NCBI GenBank assembly: GCA_031772625.1
Contig: CM062815.1
Location: forward strand, 124,047,977 to 124,111,976
Source: Pinus tabuliformis
Taxonomy: Eukaryota > Streptophyta > Pinopsida > Pinales > Pinaceae
Direction: 5' to 3'
Length of the DNA stretch: 64,000 nt
Positions 1 through 11,450 of this stretch are shown here, in pieces (positions within the stretch are counted from its first letter, which is position 1; the number at the start of each line of letters is the position of its first letter). The position numbers and the translations under genes are program-made. The notes below the pieces were generated by a model. The model did not search any database, had not been told where the DNA came from, and worked only from the letters and a program-made list of their open reading frames with translations.

Positions 1-700
1 GATGTCAAAGTCATAACCCAACATATTTGTGACACATTTTTTTTTGTTATTCTAAAGATAATAGTTGTTCTAAAAAGTATTTAAGACTATCATGATCCAT
101 TTTTACCTTGAAGTGTCTTCCCATTCGTTAAGGTCGCCATTTCTTAAGTGGATGTAGTATTGCCAACATTTCCTTCTCATAAATAGCTTGCTTGAGATGT
201 AGCAGTAAAATGACCCAATCACCTACATCAAAACCGTTTTCACTACGATGTTGATCTACCTGTTGTTTCATTCGATTTTGCACCAAAGTGGCGTTATCCT
301 TTAAAAGTTGGAGAACTTGTTGTTGATGCTCGATGTGATCTTTCACTGCTTGAACCTTTTTCTTCTTGATAAGACCTTCTATCTTTAGAGTTTGAGGAGT
401 GGTAATTTCTTCCAATCCTTTACAAGATATGGTCGAATTCATTTCTTGATGCTCGATGTGATCTTTCACTTCTTGAAAATTTTTCTTCTTGATATGTCCT
501 TCTATCTTGATAGTTTGAGGAGTGGTAATTCCAACCAATGAATTGCAAGATATGGTTGGATTCATTTCTTCTTTCTCGATGTGATATTTCACTTCTTGCA
601 CCATTTTCTTGTTGATATGTCATTCTATCTTGAGAGTTTGAGGAGTGGTAATTCTTGCCAATGCTTTACAAGCTATGGTTTGATTCATTTCTTCTTTCTC
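1..700 (-). pseudogene. Scrambled gypsy polyprotein: tandem PR-proximal/IN units, IN C-terminus, RNase H
   Basis: The minus strand first encodes about three copies of a 41-residue unit containing ITTPQTLKIEGHIKKK and VKDHIEHQ. It then encodes an integrase C-terminal stretch (QNRMKQQVDQHRS..GDWV) and, without the rest of pol, an RNase H start (YEKEMLAILHPLKKW, then HDSLKYFLEQ towards base 1). An in-frame TGA near 618 replaces a glycine codon present in the other repeat units, and more stops lie below 128. In intact relatives ITTPQTLKIEG-type sequence leads into the protease, whose D-S-G motif is absent here. The element must depend on others or be dead. Confidence 0.7.
322..700 (-). repeat. 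123-bp in-frame tandem repeat (about 3 units)
   Basis: Matching landmarks (ccttctatc) fall at 375, 498 and 621, an exact 123-bp period, which is 41 codons. Partial units extend to about 322 and 700. Each unit joins a protease-proximal segment to an integrase C-terminal segment, so the join predates the amplification. Confidence 0.85.
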
Positions 701-1238
701 TGGGGTTGGGTCGTGACGTATATCCTCTTCTTTTGATGTTTCTTGATCCTTTTCTTCCTCTTCTTCATACTCTATGTAAAATAATTTCTTCTCAGCACAC
801 TTATGACCTTTAGTGCATTTGCTATCACAATTGTAACAAAGCCCTTTTTCTCTTTTTTCTTCCAATTGTTGTGGTGTAACCCTTGTAGGTTGTGGAAGGC
901 TTGGAGAAATAACACTTCCATCTTTATAGTTGTGAGGGGTAGATTTCCTTGTTGCCATAATTTTACTTTCCACTATGTAACAAATCCCTTTTACTCTTTC
1001 CAATTGTTGTGGTGTTGCTCTTTGTATCCTCATAATGTGCTATCATTTCCTCCGTGAAAATTGACCACATAACAAGTTGTTTACGAGAACAAAGCCCTTT
1101 GTACCATAAAAATTGATCCGATTCTAAATATGAAGATGTAATACATACCTTTTGTAACAGTGGTACACCATGTAGATCAAAATATTTCTCCATCTGAGGT
1201 ATCCAATTTATCGGATCCTTGCCATCAAACTTCCTCAT
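701..1238 (-). pseudogene. Ty3/gypsy gag fragment with zinc knuckle
   Basis: Two overlapping frames encode a gag. The frame from 1238 begins MRKFDGKDPINW and has the gag pattern WI..ME.YF...G. The frame from 1033 carries RVTPQQLEEKREKGLCYNC with a zinc-knuckle-like C-x2-C..GHKC near residue 68, followed by an acidic linker (EEEEEKDQ). The switch of frame between them shows at least one indel. Gag would form the virus-like particle. No full-length frame survives. Confidence 0.75.
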
Positions 1239-1811
1239 ATCGTCTTTTCTTGATTTTAGGAGCTCGATCTTGAAATGACTATAACTCTATAATTTTAGTT
1301 CTTCCAGTTCCGAAATTGCAACCTGCAGTAGCCCTCCACATTCTCTTTCCAATGCCACCAGTCTGATCAAATTTAAATTCTCCAAGAAAGAGTTATGAAC
1401 AATCTCCTAAGATGACCTGATTATCTACCTTTTCAGAAGATCAAACTTGTATGAAGTTCCACGTGTCACTTTGTTAACCTTAGGATCCAAAAAATATATA
1501 CAGGAAACTACGTTCTGTTCTCTTTCTGTAACTTCTTACGAAATTTCAATTTGATGCTCAAAACAAAAGTTATGACGATTTTCCCTAGGTCACCTATTTG
1601 GAATGTAATTCCGAAGTCTGCAAAAAGACCAACTTCCTCAGATCATATCTCCGCAAATATAGCGCAAAAATCTCTGAAATTTGGACCCAAAAATTTTGCA
1701 CGATTTCGTCTCCAATGGGTTTTTTTGTTCGCTTTTGAAACGTTGCAGAAAAAAGTTATAGCGAAAATGCCACAATGACCAATTTGGAGCAGCGAAACCC
1801 TAGAATCCAAA

Positions 1812-1823
1812 GCTCTGATACCA
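1812..1823 (-). other. Primer binding site, tRNA-Met type
   Basis: The minus strand reads TGGTATCAGAGC two bases after the LTR end. This is the usual plant LTR-retrotransposon site complementary to the 3' end of initiator tRNA-Met. Confidence 0.85.
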
Positions 1824-1825
1824 AA

Positions 1826-2158
1826 TGTTATGAAACCAGCTAACAAAAAGATAGAAAAGATAGATCAATGCCTTAGAATTCAGTCCCTTCGAGGGGGAAG
1901 CCTCCTTTACATTACATAAATGAACAATTCTTGGATGATACAAATGAAAAGGCCTCCTTTCTATATATAGGAGTCTAAGGGGTCATAATATAATCAGAGC
2001 CGACATAATAATAATAATGTAAGGGCACAATAATAACAATAGTGGGCTTCTATGGGGCACAATAGTAACAATATGGGCACTACATGGGTACATCAATATA
2101 ATAAGGGTGTTGTACTAATAACAACAAGGGGTTACACTAGTAGTATAGGGGCCTAACA
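1826..2158 (-). repeat. 5' LTR of the Ty3/gypsy element (333 bp)
   Basis: On the minus strand the block starts TGTTAGGC and ends CATAACA, giving TG..CA termini, and is followed two bases later by a tRNA-Met primer site. A TATA-like CTATATATAG lies at 1970-1961. The LTR shares the short block CTTCGAGGGGGAA (written on plus) with the second gypsy LTR at 52.75-53.2 kb, so the two are related families. Its partner LTR is outside the window, so the limits come from termini and PBS only. Confidence 0.75.
1961..1970 (-). promoter_or_regulatory. TATA box in the gypsy LTR
   Basis: CTATATATAG on the minus strand lies about 190 bp inside the LTR from its 5' end, where a U3/R boundary promoter is expected. 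No transcript evidence can be drawn from the sequence. Confidence 0.5.
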
Positions 2159-2440
2159 GAAAAGGATTATAAACACTGAGTAAAAACCCTCAATTTATAT
2201 GCGAATACAAATGTATTAAAAATGTAAGTTATAGGTTGTGAAAGAAAAATCCTAGGAAACTAGCAATTCACTAACAGAAAGGAATTATAACATGCATTCT
2301 TACCTCTACAATGCGTTGTGGTTAAGGAAAAGAAATAGCTAGTGTGAACAGGTAGGAAGCACTTCGATAAACAAATATAAATAATCATAATTAAAAAAAT
2401 ATATCCCCAATATTCTAGTTGTAAAATGGAAAGTTCCCTG
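2159..2440. other. Short intergenic stretch, nothing recognised
   Basis: AT-rich sequence between the gypsy LTR and the 3' end of the LINE fragment. No frame resembles a known domain. Confidence 0.5.
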
Positions 2441-4135
2441 GAAGACTCAAACATAAATGAAATGAAATTATAATGTCCACGAGACTAGATATAGTTTATG
2501 GGACCACTAACTTCCCTACTTTTTGCCTTTTGCAATTCAATCCTCTTATTATTCAAATTAATGATGAGATGACCCAACCTTCTAATAGTCCCCTCACTGA
2601 AAAGACAATGCCGATGAACTAATGTTAACATATTGATGTAAATGTCTTTGATGTCTCTGAAAGCATCACATTCCAAAATGCAATGTTTTTTCGATTCCAC
2701 TGCCACAAAAGTGAAAAAAGTACACACTCGTTCTTTGCAAGCATCTTTAGGTCTTTTCCACCGACCTGTTTCTCACCGTAGTTGATGCGAGTTGGTTCTT
2801 AATTGTGCAATAAGAATCTTTGCTCTCCATGGAATGCTAGCTCCAATGTACTCTTTTTGTTGGAGATCACAAGTGGGGTTGAATTCTTGAACATAGTACT
2901 TCTTCTTTCTACACAACTCTTTTCCCCATAAATGCTTACAAAACTTCTCCATAGAAAAACTCTTTATATCCTTGCTATTTGTGGGACATGCATTGAGGTA
3001 AATATTCCAGTTTTGCATCCATATGTTGTTTTGCCTCATCCATGATTTATTTCTTTCATTCATTCCTTCATTGAAGATAACTTTAGGCCATCTACCTTCT
3101 CCCATTTGCTCAATTCTTTATAGACACCTTATGAGACGCACCATAGCAATTGCTTCGACGGAAGTTTCTCCTATTTCACTTAGCATTACCTCATAAGATA
3201 CTAGACTTTTTATTTTAAACTTCCTCATTATCAGGCATTTTTGGATTTTCTCAACTTGCTTCCATTTTGAGACAAGGATGTTGCTAGCCCACACTTCACA
3301 CCCATATAATATCACTGGACAAACTTGGAGCCCAAAAATCACTTTAAGTGTTTTCCAATCCCATAACTCTGCCTCTCTACATCTGCTTTGAAGAGCATAT
3401 AGTGCTTTCCACCCTCCTAAAATTCTCTTCTTTCTTTAATGCTCCCAATTAAGCTTGTTGTTGAAATCAATCTCAAGGTACTTGCATTCATTTACTTCTT
3501 CAAGAATGTTTCCTTTAAAGAAGAACGTATGTTGGCTCTGCTTCTTTTTATTTGATAAAATCATTATTTTGGTCTTGCTGGTATTGACTTGAATCCCCAC
3601 TTCTTTACAAAAATTCTCAAGGACATATAGGTGCATCAACAATCCCTAGGCTGATTTAGCAATCAATGCAAGGTCATCAACATATAAAAGAAGCTTTATT
3701 ACAAACTCCCCCAACCAAACACCATCCTCACCTTGCAGATTTACCCACTCTTCCAATTTATCAATGTATAAACCAAAAAGACTAGGGGATAAAGGCAACC
3801 TTGCTTCACTCCGATGTCACTTCTAAAGCTTTCTAAAATGTCTGCGGAAGTTATAATTTTGACTTTCACCTCTTCATAGAGCCTATGGACAACAACTATA
3901 TAATGCAAAGGAATTTCAAGTTCTTCCATTCTACTCTACAACTTATTTCTAGGGACCATGTCAAATGCCTTTCTGAAGTCAACAAAGCAACAAAATACTT
4001 CTTCGTTTCCCTCCCAAACCTTTTCAATAATGTGTCTCAACATGATACCATGATCTACCATAGAATGTTTCGACCTAAAACCTGCTCGCTTTTTTTCTCT
4101 CTTTTCTTTGACTTAGGCCCAATTACTCATTATGA
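2440..4135 (-). pseudogene. 5'-truncated LINE (non-LTR retrotransposon) reverse transcriptase
   Basis: On the minus strand the RT motifs occur in order: GFRSKHSMVDH and FVDFRKAFDMVPR (about 4090-3945), IGVKQGC (about 3810), YVDD (about 3690-3670), then the thumb-side segments KTKIMILSNKK and VCPVILYGCEVW, and a C-terminal KKHCILECDAF segment (about 2690). Several stops and frameshifts separate them, including a stop just after DMVPRNKL. The part upstream of RT (ORF1, endonuclease) is absent, the usual result of incomplete reverse transcription. LINE identity is firm; the exact clade is not resolved. Confidence 0.85.
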
Positions 4136-4404
4136 ATAAGGAAAGCAAATGTGATGGTAAGTCATTACCAATGCAGGAAAAACCCTAATCGTTCTCCATT
4201 GTTGATCACATAAAGACTAATCACGACCGTTCGCTCATTAAATCAACATACACAAACGTGGAACATCTGATGGAAACCACATCTTTTGAAAATCCTTGAT
4301 GATAAACTCAAAACAAAGTATAACTCTTCATTTCAATAGTTCACGAGAACATCAAATATCAATACCACATTTATAATATAACCGAGGATTGAAATGTTTA
4401 ATGA
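4136..4404. other. Spacer between LINE and copia element
   Basis: No coding signal seen. The last five bases (AATGA, 4400-4404) match four of five bases of AAAGA right of the copia element and may be the decayed target-site duplication. Confidence 0.4.
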
Positions 4405-4651
4405 TGTTAAAAAATGCAATGTTCTGTATTAAATAAAATGAAACCCACTAGTAAGCTCTACGAAAGAGAGTCTGAACCAAGAGAGTCTGGCTCTACAGAA
4501 TGCTCTACATTGTTCATGTACATCACACATTATATAGTAATCACATATTTAGGGAATTTAGAGCCATAACCTAAAAAATAGAAACTAATTCATATCCTGA
4601 GGTCTCGTGAACCAACTCACTATTCTAAGATATTCTCCATTATCTCTAACA
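4405..4651 (-). repeat. 3' LTR of the copia element (247 bp)
   Basis: Minus strand begins TGTTAGAG and ends TTAACA. It contains the 46 bp missing from the 5' LTR, including a TATA-like ACTATATAATG (about 4541-4531). Confidence 0.92.
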
Positions 4652-4663
4652 CTCCCCCTTAAT
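4652..4663 (-). other. Polypurine tract of the copia element
   Basis: The minus strand reads AAGGGGGAG immediately before the 3' LTR start TGTTAG. This is the plus-strand primer site of LTR retrotransposons. Confidence 0.8.
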
Positions 4664-6459
4664 GGAGAAGGGGTTCACAAATATGCCTAACATCTCCCTA
4701 AAAATTTCAAACTTGATTTTTCCAAGAGGCTTAGTGAAAATGTCTGCAACATTATCACATGTATTACAATATACCAAATGGATTTCTTTTGATTGCACTT
4801 TCTCCTTGACAAAGTGGAACTATGTATCAATGTGTTTAGTGTTTTTGTGAAACACTGGATTATTAACAAGTTTGATTGAACTCTGATTGTCACATTTTAT
4901 TGTTTTTGCATCTTTCTGTTCTTCCCCAACATCCTGGAGAAGTCTCCACAACTAAACTGCCTCACATGTTGCTGTACATATCGCTTGATACTCGGCTTCA
5001 ACTGAAGACAAGGAAACTGTGTTCTGTTTCTTACTGCTCCATGTAATCACCTCGGATCCAATGCTGAATGCATAGCCTATTATGGATCTGCGATCGTCTA
5101 CATTTCTAGCCGAGTCTGAATCTATAAATCTTGTCAATCTAACATCAGAGGAATCAGTATAAATAATACCGTACTCTACAGTACCTTGTAGATACCTCAA
5201 AACACTTTTCGTTGCATAAGCCAAATCTGGTCTAGTAGTGGTCAAGTAGAATAGGCTCCCAACCAGCTGTCTGTAGAGTGTCGCATATGCCTCTTTAGAG
5301 CCATCCTCACTATGCAGTTTTATGTTCTGTTGTAATGGTACTCCTGCAGGTTTACACTGATCCATCCTAAATCTTTCTAGTAGTCCTTTGACATACTTTC
5401 CCTGGGAAAAAAATGTTTTTCCTGAATCTCTCCAAATCTCAAGACCCAAACAATATCTTAATTCACGACGGTGTTTCATTTCGAACACCTGTGACATCTA
5501 TTGACTGATTTCTTTGATCAGATATGTAGCATCACCTATAGTAATCAAATCATCTACATATAAAGAAATCAACACTATGCGCCCTTGTTCATCTTGCATG
5601 GTATAAATATTAGGGTTGTTTTTGCTTCTGTTGTAGCCAAATAGCAGAAAAATGAATCATTCTTTTCATACCAAGACTTGGGTGCTTGCTTTAGTCCATA
5701 AAGAGATTTCTTTAATCTACAGACTAAATGTTCTTTCCCTTTCTGGACAAACCCTTCAGGTTGCTCTAAATAAACCTCCTCTTTGAATTCTCCATTTAAA
5801 AATGCAGACTTTACATCTAGTTGGTGAATCATCCAATGTTTCTTAGTAGCTAAATCAATCAACATTTTGATGGTATTAATTTTAGCTATAGGGGCAAAGG
5901 TTTCTTCATAGTCAATGCCTTGTTTTTGTGAATACCCCTTTGCTACCAATCTAGCTTTTAATTTATCTATAGTTCCATCTACATTAATCTTCGGTTTATA
6001 CAACCATTTACAACCTATGGTTTGTTTCCCTCTAGGAAGTTCAACCAGTTCCCAAGTGTTGTTCCTGATTATAGATTCATATTCATGTTCCATAGCTGTT
6101 TTCCATTCGCTACATTCATTTGCTTCCTTATAACTAGAAGGTTCAACAATATTCATCATACTAGTTATAAAAGCATTTTCCCTATATCTTGCAGGAAATT
6201 GAGCTTTCCTACCTAATCTCCTGAGTGGTGGGGTAGCTTCAAACCTTGTCTGATCATCATTTTCTTTTTCTTCCCGCTGCTACTGTAGTTGCTATTGTTG
6301 TTGCTGTTCATCTTCTGCCTTTGTCTATTGCTGATCCTGATTGTTTCCTGTTTCTTCACTTTCTTCTTCCACCAAGTACGGAATATCCCATTCCTCATTA
6401 TGCTTATCAGATTCTTCATGATCTTGTTCATGGAATATGACATCTCTACTAACAAAAAT
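4664..6459 (-). pseudogene. Copia reverse transcriptase and RNase H
   Basis: The frame 6159-5575 is a classic RVT_2 start: SEWKTAMEHEYESI, NNTWELVELP, CKWLYKPK, KARLVAKGYSQKQGIDYEET, QLDVKSAFLNGE, CRLKKSLYGLKQAPKSWYEK. After a frameshift near 5630, SLYVDDLI marks the RT catalytic site. The frame 5497-4952 continues through LRYCLGLEI, GSLFYLTTTRPDLAYA and the RNase H end SSVEAEYQAICTA. A further piece follows to the polypurine tract. Stops at about 5500 and 4950 and the frameshift make it a pseudogene, but it is the best preserved block of the element. Confidence 0.92.
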
Positions 6460-7779
6460 TTTGTGAGTAGAGGGATTAAATAATATATAGGCTTTATATT
6501 GTGAACAATACCCTATAAAGGTACATCTGATGGCTTTTGAATATATTTTTCTTCTGTCTTCCTTTGGAATATGGGAAAATGATTTAGACCCAAATACTTT
6601 TAAATGTTTTATTGCAGGCTTAAATCCATATAGTGCTTAATAAGGAGTTTTAAACTCAAGACTCTTTGTAGGACCCCTATTTTTTAAGTAAAATGCATTA
6701 TTCAATGCTTCAACCCAAAAACCATTCGACAGATTCTTACCTTTCAACATGCTTCTAGCACATTCCACCAGTGTTCTATTCTTTCTTTCTGTTACTCCAT
6801 TCTGCAGAGGAGTAGGGGGTACTGTGAATTGCTATAATATTCCATGATCTTTGCAATACTTGATAAGCTCATCCTTCTTGTATTCTCCCCTTGATCAGAG
6901 CAGAGAATTTTTATCTCCTTCCCTGTTTGCTTTTAAATCATATTTCTGAACTGCTTAAAGTATTCAAATGTGTGACTCCTCTTACTCAAGAAGTATACCC
7001 AAGAAAAATTTGTGCAGTCATCAATAAACAGTAGAAATATAATGCACCTCCTAATGACTTTGTTTTCATGGGTCCAAAAAGATCTATGTGCACTAATTCA
7101 AGTATATCTCTATGTTTCTTCTCTACTCAAACATGGAATTCTTCTCTATGCATCTTTCCTAATGTATAGGCATCACAATCATTATGCACTTGTTTTAACA
7201 TAGGAAGATATCTTACCATTTCCTTTTTCTGAAGTAACAACAAATCATTGTAGTTGATATGACCAAATCTTTGATGCCACAACTCTTCTATAGTTAAACC
7301 TGCTACTGTTAAAGCTCGAACTGGTGCTGGTCTTACATCCAATTTGTATAGACCTCCTGTTCGAATTCCTGTAGTAATTGTCTTCATGCCATCTAGTAGA
7401 TCTTTAATATAGAAATTAGATTTAAAAAATTCAACTTTAAGATCTTGATCTGTAATCATAGATACAGAAATCAAGTTCTTTGTTATACCGGTCACATACA
7501 TAACATTATAAATTTGTCTTACATTACCATTAGGTAAAATGACAGAAATTTTCCCACATCCTTTGATCTGATGACTTCTATCATCACCTAGGTAGATTTG
7601 TGCTCCGTCATTGATTTCTTTAAAATATTCAAACCATTGCTTGTTCCCTGTCATATGTGTTGATGCTCCTGAATCTACATACCAGATGTCTGCATCAACA
7701 TTCTCATCATGGTCTGCCATGAACAATCTGAAATTTCGCTCATGATTATCATTCGCGAGATGACCTGCATGTCATTTCT
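6460..7779 (-). pseudogene. Copia protease and integrase
   Basis: The frame 7726-7127 carries the aspartic protease motif VDSGASTHMTG (active Asp in DSG), YLGDDRSHQIKGCG, and the GAG-pre-integrase region ELWHQRFGHINY. In the following zinc-binding CxxC the second cysteine is Tyr (CDAYTLGK). A stop precedes the protease (near 7770) and another ends the frame at 7127. From 7126 to about 6460 integrase-core words persist in shifting frames (DLFGPMKTKS, AEWSNRK..HWWNVLEAC) with many stops. Integrase cannot be functional. Confidence 0.85.
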
Positions 7780-8589
7780 GCCTCTGTTGTTCTTCATGAT
7801 ATTTCTTCTTCCTGCACTCTCTAGCTATATGACCAAGTTTTCCGCAATAAAAAATTTAATTACTGAGTTTTTTCTATTCGGATTCATACCTTGGGTCAGA
7901 TTTGGTCTTTTATGTGAACTTCTTCCATTTTGCTGTTGCGGATTTCCTTTTCCTTTGTAGAAGTTCTTTTTCACCATCAATGCAAGATCGACACTCTGGG
8001 GCTTCAGAGTCGATCTTCTTTCTTCTTCTTGCATCAATATTCCTGTCAGTTCTTCAAACTTTGGGATTTTCTCTCTCTCCTTTATCCTAGTGATGAACAT
8101 TTGGTAGTCATCAGTCACACCATTCATGGTAATTTTTACAAGATCTGTATCTTCAACTGTATGACCAATGTCTGCCAATTTGTTCTTCATATCTTTAATC
8201 CTTGCTACGAAGGCAACAACTGTTTCATTCTCCTCCATCTTCAGGGATAAGATCTTGCTCTTCAGGAAGAGAAGATGATTTGTATTCCTGATCTCATAAA
8301 AATCCTTCAAAATTCCCCAAATTTCGCTTGCTAATTTACATTCTCTAATTTGTGGTATGATGTAATCTTTCACTGACATCTTCAGCAGTGTCCTTGCTTT
8401 ACCCTCACGCTTCTCCTAATCTGGGACTAATGCTGATCTAGCTGATGGCTTATGCTCATCCCCATTTCCAATCATCCAAGCACTCTGCACTTCTAGCAAA
8501 GTCTGCATCTTGAATTTCCAATTCGCATAATTGGAGCCATCGAGCTTGTTATGAACATTCAAGCATGCTTCAAACATTTGATTATTCAT
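7780..8589 (-). pseudogene. Copia gag
   Basis: Starts at the ATG at 8589 (MNNQMFEA) and includes LDGSNYANWKFKM, typical of copia gag. An in-frame stop falls near 8418. The long central part (8379-7825) contains LASEIWGILKDFYE and VAFVARIKDMKNKLAD, matching the UBN2 gag region. The zinc knuckle survives only partly as YCGKLGHIARECRKKK. One T appears lost just before it, which breaks the frame, and the first cysteine position reads Phe. The leader between PBS and this ATG is about 440 bp. Confidence 0.85.
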
Positions 8590-9029
8590 CTTGATGATTT
8601 AAAAATGTTTGACATGTAAAAAAATATGTTATATTTACCCTAGATCTTTGTCAACGATAGAGATTGTTGATCTCCAATGTTGTTTGGTCTTGTAGCACAC
8701 TCGCAAATCACTGTGGCTTCCTTCATGGCCTCCACGCAACCTTCTCTCGGTAGCCACCGCAAAAATGCATCCCCTCCTTTTTGTGGCGCTGTTTGTTGTT
8801 TGGCCGACCTCACAGCATTCTCTTGGCTTCTCTCACCACGGTCGTCGCTCTTATCCACTACGGAGTCGCAGAGATCGTCACGCATGTACACTTGATATGT
8901 GTGACAATTAGCAAAATGAAAATGCGCGGAAGGTTCACAGTGGGATCGTCGCGTTTGTGCACTTAAAACCTGCGACGATTTCGGTTCAGTCGCGCCCTGC
9001 ACTCAGCGTACAGGTTCTTCTGCCGTGAC

Positions 9030-9041
9030 ACTCTGATACCA
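9030..9041 (-). other. Primer binding site of the copia element
   Basis: TGGTATCAGAGT on the minus strand directly abuts the end of the 5' LTR. It is tRNA-Met type with one 3' mismatch. Confidence 0.85.
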
Positions 9042-9242
9042 TGTTAAGGAATGCAATGTTTTGTATTAAATAAAATGAAACCCTCTTGTCAGCTCTACGA
9101 AAGAGAGTCTGAACCAAGAGAGTCTGGCCTTGCAGAATGCTCTACATTGTTCATGTACATCACAAAAAATAGAAACTAATTCCTATCCTGAGGTCTCGTG
9201 AACCAACTCACTATTCTAAGATATTCTCCATTATCTCTAACA
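9042..9242 (-). repeat. 5' LTR of the copia element (201 bp, promoter segment deleted)
   Basis: It aligns end to end with the 3' LTR except for one clean 46-bp gap between catcac and aaaaaatagaaac (plus strand, about 9163). The gap removes the TATA-like box retained in the 3' LTR. Confidence 0.92.
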
Positions 9243-9799
9243 AAAGAAACGTAGGAAATCCCATCTAATGTATTAAAGTCACATGAAAAGTTATAAGCTC
9301 GATGATGAGCAATGCAAATACGTCAAATGTAATGAATATTTGTTTAGTTTGTTGATACATAATAATCAACACTATTAGTTGTGGCGTTTATGTATTTATA
9401 TACATATATCGTGTGGTAATTTGAATAAACCCAGTTATATCGAAAAGTAGTAATATCACAAAACTTAGATATGTGATGAATATCATATATATTATTTAAT
9501 TAACAAGATAGAAGCACGATAATAACATATATGTGTAGTATTACTTAGTATTGCAAAGCACGATAATAAGATATATCTATTATTTTAATTAACAAGATAG
9601 AAGCACAATAATAACATATATGTGTAGTATTACTTAGTATGCGAAGGGAAAAATTTAAAGTTGAGAATATGGTCACTAGAAATTGCACTAGATATTGTAA
9701 AGGAATATTGTAAAGGAAATGTCGTAAGATATAAATTTGAGAAGCATCATGACATATAAAAAATCATTGAGGATAAAAATTAGTAAACAAAATGTTATT
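9243..9799. repeat. AT-rich spacer with an 89-bp tandem duplication
   Basis: The segment aacaagatagaagcac..aataacatatatgtgtag occurs at about 9502 and again at about 9591, an 89-bp period with few differences. No coding signal elsewhere in the spacer. Confidence 0.6.
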
Positions 9800-10990
9800 C
9801 AACTATCGTAAAACATAAGCAACAGTTTCATGTGAGCTATTAAATTTTTGAAAGTTTCCATTGCCAATGGCATATCTTTGAAGTGACAATTCATTTAGTA
9901 GTTGAGAAACTTTTAGAGGTTCTTGTGACCCAACTGAAATTTGATAATCCTCACCATATCGAAAACCTTCAGGTAACAAACCATTATAGCAAAAATCACT
10001 TGAGAAATATTTGGGTCCTGCCTTTTTAGGCATATAATAATAATAATGGCTTGAACCACCTGAAATTTTAGAATCATATTCTGTTTTTTTTCAAGCATAA
10101 CCATACCATTTTTCACCATACGAAAACTAAGAATCTCGATTTTGGTGACTAGATAAGGTATCTCTTTCCTAAACATTGTGAAAAGAAATTATGGGTATAG
10201 CTAGACTGACACCACAGTTAGAAGTCAGTGTTTTACATGAAAAATATTTTGGTTGTGTTGACTCCAGCACAGGGATCACCTCTAGCAATTCAAGCATCCG
10301 TGAGAGATCCTTATCATCATTAGCCCCATTAATTTGAATTGAACCACTGACTTCAGGCATAATGCTGAAAAAGGAATCAGACACACCATTGCTAAAGTAA
10401 GTAAATGGTTTATTGCTTGAGAGACTCATGCATTTATTACCATTTGAAAAGGGAGTAAACAATCTTGAAGGCATAGTACTGGGAGTTGGTGAAGAGGACA
10501 GATCAAAAGAATGAAGTGAAGAACTATAAAGGGCATCATCTACCTTCAATGAGTGTTCAGTTTGCTAGGAAAATGGATATTTTTCATCACTAATGGAGCT
10601 CAAACAATTTTCCAAAATACAGTTTTCATGAATGGCAAGGAAAATGTCTGAATTATTTTGAAAATCTTTTATTTGTTCACTTTTTGGAATCAACTTGTTA
10701 TTCTCCAGCAAATAACTTGCAGGTTGGTAGGTAAAGGGTTGCAGGGATTAAAGACCATCCCCAAACAATGACTAGGGGAGCTAAACAAATGAAGATGGTT
10801 GTGTCAAATGCTAATGGTAACCTACTGCATCTAAACCTGGTGAATGTAATCCACCATCAAGCATACAAAAACTGTAAGATGGAGAAGGTCGAGAAGGTTG
10901 AGTAGTAGTTGGTGATGATAACCTCAAATATAGAGAATTTTTCCTTCCCACCTCATCTCCCACAACCAATGTAGTACGAGTCATTATTTC
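9800..10990 (-). pseudogene. Downstream part of an ankyrin-protein pseudogene (unidentified domain)
   Basis: Minus-strand frames here read like ordinary protein but match nothing I recognise. From about 10983: RTTLVVGDEVGRKNSLYLRL. From 10549-10169: a Ser/Pro-rich stretch then DKDLSRMLELLEVIPVLE. From 10033-9803: GPKYFSSDFCYNGLLPEGF and VSQLLNELSLQRYAIGNG. Stops and frame changes separate them. They lie downstream of the ankyrin segments on the same strand with no obvious introns, so they may be one retroposed gene. Assignment to the same gene is inference. Confidence 0.4.
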
Positions 10991-11079
10991 TTAAGTTCCA
11001 CTCTTTTTCCTAGGAATGGAATTTAGTGCCTCTGTACACATTCATCTATATCTTTCTACTTTTCAAATACAATAAGGCC

Positions 11080-11450
11080 AATATGTTTCAAGACTATTAA
11101 CTCATTTTTCCCAATTCTTTTAACAATTTTAGATGCATCAGTGGAGAAGTCCCATTCAGCATTAAGGCTTGGACTCCATGAAGCTTCCTCTAGAGGCATC
11201 CTTGAATGCCAAGAGAGAAGGATTTTCCCCCTTCTTCAGAAGAAGATCAACACATTTATGAGAATGATAAAAAATTGCAAAATGTAAACCTGAACACTGA
11301 TATGCCTCATCAACAACATCAACATCCACAAGTGTGAATTTTTCAGAACCTAACAAAAGGTCGCAACATCTCATCAGAATCAAGCACACAAGCATAATGT
11401 AAAACTCCTTTTTCTAACTTCAAAAAATCATCAGTCTCCATTGAACCATT
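11080..11450 (-). pseudogene. Ankyrin-repeat fragment (second block)
   Basis: The minus strand encodes LEKGVLHYACVLDSDE, then after a frameshift a segment with CSGLHFAIFYHSHKCVDLLLKK, an ankyrin-like helix pair, ending FKDASRGSFMESKP. The last 150 bp or so (11236-11080) are duplicated at 13145-12994. Ankyrin character is moderate; no full repeat is intact. Confidence 0.5.

Larger units (their letters stand above)
1..2158 (-). mobile_element. Ty3/gypsy LTR retrotransposon, 5' part, rearranged; runs off the left edge
   Basis: Read on the minus strand the order is 5' LTR (2158-1826), primer binding site (1823-1812), a roughly 570-bp leader, gag (from about 1238), then a scrambled polyprotein remnant to base 1. 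The gag has the zinc-knuckle style CYNC..GHKC. The downstream frame jumps from a protease-proximal segment to the integrase C-terminus and then to RNase H, so most of protease, reverse transcriptase and the integrase core is missing. The 3' LTR would lie outside the window. Family assignment rests on motif recognition; the rearranged order is seen directly. Confidence 0.8.
4405..9242 (-). mobile_element. Complete Ty1/copia LTR retrotransposon (4838 bp), inactive
   Basis: Minus-strand order: 5' LTR 9242-9042, PBS 9041-9030, leader, gag, protease, integrase, reverse transcriptase, RNase H, polypurine tract, 3' LTR 4651-4405. Protease-integrase-RT order is diagnostic of copia. Every coding block has stops or frameshifts. 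The two LTRs differ at about 10 of 201 aligned positions plus one 46-bp deletion, so the insertion is not recent. Flanks AATGA and AAAGA are a plausible, mutated 5-bp duplication. Confidence 0.92.
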
